From Prochlorococcus sp. AG-436-J02 (GTDB lineage Bacteria > Cyanobacteriota > Cyanobacteriia > PCC-6307 > Cyanobiaceae): a stretch of 64,000 bases of DNA. Positions 60,283 through 64,000 of this stretch are shown one piece after another. The notes beneath the pieces are model-generated. The model was given only the letters and a program-made list of their open reading frames with translations. It had not been told where the DNA came from and searched no databases. The stretch spans positions 1 to 64,000 of the forward strand of contig QCPI01000001.1 in assembly GCA_003212625.1 (NCBI GenBank), written 5' to 3'. The translations under genes and the position numbers were made by a program. Positions within the stretch are counted from its first letter, which is position 1; each line of letters opens with the position of its first letter.

Positions 60283-61008
60283 ATGGGTTCTTTGCCATTT
60301 GTTTTTCCTTTCGCTGAGTTAGAGGTGGGTCAACATCTCTATTGGCAAATTGGAAATTTTAGAATTCACGGCCAAGTTTTTATGACTTCATGGCTTCTAA
60401 TAGGCGCTTTGCTCGCCTTAGTTGTCATTGGAACTAAAAAAATGGAACGTGATCCAAAAGGTGTTCAGAACCTTTTGGAATTTCTTTGGGATTACATTCG
60501 TGATCTTGCAAGAACTCAAATTGGAGAAAAGGTTTATAGAGATTGGATGCCTTTCATCGGAACCCTCTTTCTGTTCATCTTTGTGAGCAATTGGGGCGGA
60601 GCATTAGTTCCCTGGAAGCTGATCGAACTCCCAAGTGGTGAACTTGGTGCTCCTACAGCTGACATAAATACAACTGTTGCTTTAGCACTACTGGTATCTC
60701 TCTCATATTTCTATGCGGGATTGAGCAATAAAGGTTTGCGTTACTTCGAGTATTACGTTCACCCAACGCCAATAATGCTCCCGTTCAAAATTGTAGAAGA
60801 TTTTACAAAGCCTCTCTCTCTATCTTTCCGTTTATTTGGAAACATTTTGGCAGACGAACTTGTTGTAGCGGTACTAGTTTTTCTTGTACCTCTTGTGCTT
60901 CCCGTTCCAGTTATGTTTCTAGGCTTGTTTACTAGTGCTATACAAGCTCTGATTTTTGCAACTCTTGCTGCTTATTACATCGGGGAAGCAGTTGAAGAGC
61001 ATCATTAA
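60283..61008 (+). CDS. atpB: F0F1 ATP synthase subunit a
   Basis: [31 protein letters not shown]. Confidence 0.98.
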   Translation: MGSLPFVFPFAELEVGQHLYWQIGNFRIHGQVFMTSWLLIGALLALVVIGTKKMERDPKGVQNLLEFLWDYIRDLARTQIGEKVYRDWMPFIGTLFLFIFVSNWGGALVPWKLIELPSGELGAPTADINTTVALALLVSLSYFYAGLSNKGLRYFEYYVHPTPIMLPFKIVEDFTKPLSLSFRLFGNILADELVVAVLVFLVPLVLPVPVMFLGLFTSAIQALIFATLAAYYIGEAVEEHH

Positions 61009-61017
61009 TCATGATTT

Positions 61018-61103
61018 TTTGCTACTGAAATAACTTTTCAATAGCAAATTACTTGCTTTTAGGTCTGAAATTCTTTCAGTATCATCTCAAGAACTATGAG
61101 ATG
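61018..61103 (+). other. three consecutive stem-loops in the atpB-atpE intergenic region
   Basis: 61018..61048 TTTGCTA-c-TGAAA/TTTCA-a-TAGCAAA; 61065..61079 CTGAAA/TTTCAG; 61083..61103 CATCTCA/TGAGATG. Confidence 0.8.
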
Positions 61104-61143
61104 GACCCCTCGCAGGTATAAACTCCCGGTCACAACTCTATAA

Positions 61144-61425
<282 letters not shown>

Positions 61426-61436
61426 ATGTTTCAAAT

Positions 61437-61479
61437 AGGCTGTCAGATTAAATCAAGTAATTTGATTAACTTTCAGCCT
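61437..61479 (+). other. two-tier stem-loop between atpE and atpG
   Basis: AGGCTG/CAGCCT outer and AATCAA/TTGATT inner stems, followed by AAAATTTT. Confidence 0.7.
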
Positions 61480-61553
61480 AAAATTTTGAAAATTCTTTTA
61501 GCAAATTTCAATTGCCGCTGTTCGGCTCGCTTAATTTCTTGCACCCCTAGCTA

Positions 61554-62015
61554 ATGCCAACTTTGTTTTTGTTTGGTGCCTCTGAGGGAGGTCTGTTTGA
61601 TTTCGATGCAACTCTTCCGCTTATGGCGGTTCAGGTTGTATTGCTAACTTTTATACTTAATGCTCTTTTCTTCAAACCTGTTGGACGGGTAGTTGAAGAA
61701 CGAGAGAATTATGTAAATACGAGTCGAGCAGAAGCAAAGAAAAAAATCGCTGAGGTTGAAGGACTTGAGACTGAACTTAAAGCACAGCTCAAAGAAGCTC
61801 GTCTTGAAGCTCAGAAGGTTATTCTTGAGGCAGAGCAGGATTCTGAGAATCTTTATAAAGAAGCTCTTGCTCTAGCCACTTCAGAGGCAAATGCATCGAG
61901 AGAGAAAGCTAGGCGTGAGATTGATACGCAAAGAGATGATGCTCTTAATCAACTCAAAAGCGAAGCTGACAATCTTGGTGATTTGATTGTTGAAAGACTC
62001 TTGGCAAAAAAATGA
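61554..62015 (+). CDS. atpG: F0F1 ATP synthase subunit b'
   Basis: [37 protein letters not shown]. Confidence 0.97.
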   Translation: MPTLFLFGASEGGLFDFDATLPLMAVQVVLLTFILNALFFKPVGRVVEERENYVNTSRAEAKKKIAEVEGLETELKAQLKEARLEAQKVILEAEQDSENLYKEALALATSEANASREKARREIDTQRDDALNQLKSEADNLGDLIVERLLAKK

Positions 62016-62524
62016 CTTCTTTAATTTTCGCTTCCGAAGGCTTTGGCCTCAATTTAAATATTTTTGAGACCAATATTATCAACTTAGCTGTTGTTGTTTT
62101 TGGCCTCTACAAGTTCTTGCCTGGTTTTTTAGGAAAAATTCTTGAAAAACGAAGAACCACAATACTTTCTGACTTGAAAGAAGCAGAAGAGCGTTTAGCT
62201 CAAGCAAAAGATTCTCTTTCACAAGCAAAAGATGAGCTTGCCTCAGCTAAGCAAAAAGCAGACAAAATCAGAAATGATTGCAAAGCAAGAGCAGAGGCAA
62301 TTCGTCTTGAAAGTGAAAAAAGGACTGTTGAGGAAATGGCAAGAATTAAACAAGGTGCTGCATCTGACTTAAATGCTGAGGCTGCAAGAGTGACTTCACA
62401 ATTAAGAAAAGAGGCTGCAGAACTTGCCATTGCAAAAGCATTAGCAATACTTCCTAAAAGGCTAGATTCAAATACTCAAGATAATTTTCTTAAACAGTCA
62501 ATTAAAAATATTGGAGACAATTAA
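62012..62524 (+). CDS. atpF: F0F1 ATP synthase subunit b
   Basis: Membrane anchor plus long coiled coil; order in atp operon. Confidence 0.97.
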   Translation: MTSLIFASEGFGLNLNIFETNIINLAVVVFGLYKFLPGFLGKILEKRRTTILSDLKEAEERLAQAKDSLSQAKDELASAKQKADKIRNDCKARAEAIRLESEKRTVEEMARIKQGAASDLNAEAARVTSQLRKEAAELAIAKALAILPKRLDSNTQDNFLKQSIKNIGDN

Positions 62525-63072
62525 TGCCACTACTTAATACTATTACTACTCCATACGCTGAGGCGTTCCTTCAAGTCGCGGAGAGCCGCAATGAGGTGGA
62601 AGAAGTGGTAACTCAATCTAAATCTATTTTAGAACTTTGGAATACTTGCCCTGAATTTAGTGATGCGATGTCATCGCCAGTTTTAGAAGTTAATCAGAAG
62701 AAAGCAGCTTTAGAAAAGCTTTTTTCAAGTCAGGTCACTCCCTCTTTCTTAAACCTTCTAAAACTTTTGGCAGATCGACAGAGAATTGGATTGTTGAATT
62801 CTGTTCTTGAAAGATTATTGGAAATCTATCGAGAACAAAGAAATATTGCTTTAGCAACAATTACTTCTGCTTCAGCTTTAAATGAAGAACAACAATCTGA
62901 GCTACTCAAGAAAGTACAATCCATAGCTGGTACAGATAATTTGGAAATCGATCTCAAAGTCGACTCTGAATTGCTAGGTGGCTTTGTGGTCAATGTTGGA
63001 TCAAAGGTCATTGATGCCAGCATCGCAGGGCAAGTTAGGCGACTTGGCCTTGCTCTGGCCAAGGTCAGCTAA
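62524..63072 (+). CDS. atpH: F0F1 ATP synthase subunit delta
   Basis: PYAEAFLQVAE...GGFVVNVGSKVIDASIAGQVRRL. Confidence 0.97.
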   Translation: MPLLNTITTPYAEAFLQVAESRNEVEEVVTQSKSILELWNTCPEFSDAMSSPVLEVNQKKAALEKLFSSQVTPSFLNLLKLLADRQRIGLLNSVLERLLEIYREQRNIALATITSASALNEEQQSELLKKVQSIAGTDNLEIDLKVDSELLGGFVVNVGSKVIDASIAGQVRRLGLALAKVS

Positions 63073-63121
63073 CCTTTCCTGACTTTTCTCCTTCCCCCCC
63101 CCTTCATCTTCCCCAACTTAA

Positions 63122-64000
<879 letters not shown>

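Overview
The window is a compact, AT-rich stretch of cyanobacterial chromosome. It is most likely Prochlorococcus, possibly a low-light NATL-like lineage; that is inferred from gene content (split rpoC1/rpoC2, an hli gene, DUF1257/ycf35, PII, atp1-a-c-b'-b-delta-alpha operon order), not from a database search. Most of it is conserved housekeeping: rimP-nusA-ylxR-infB, rpoB-rpoC1-rpoC2, a full biotin operon, fumC, purB, glnB, ccsB/ccdA, ftsW and an atp operon cut off inside atpA. The accessory region of most interest is about 6.6-14.8 kb, which looks like a zinc/metal-homeostasis island: small ORF + CobW-type GTPase (COG0523) + WD40 protein; znuA, znuC, a Fur-family regulator (probable Zur), znuB; then two DUF3721-like proteins. 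The strongest candidate for something undescribed is a ~110-residue module (FEWxGVFxLxxGxY...DPxM...FTxHxxxEF) present both in the CobW-type GTPase and inside the His-rich loop region of ZnuA. Similar 15-bp Fur/Zur-like sites (12/15 identical) precede both transcription units. Several genes below the ORF-track cutoff were found by reading (rpsU, hli, a DUF4278-like gene and others), plus a tRNA-Thr(CGT) and hairpins flanking atpE.
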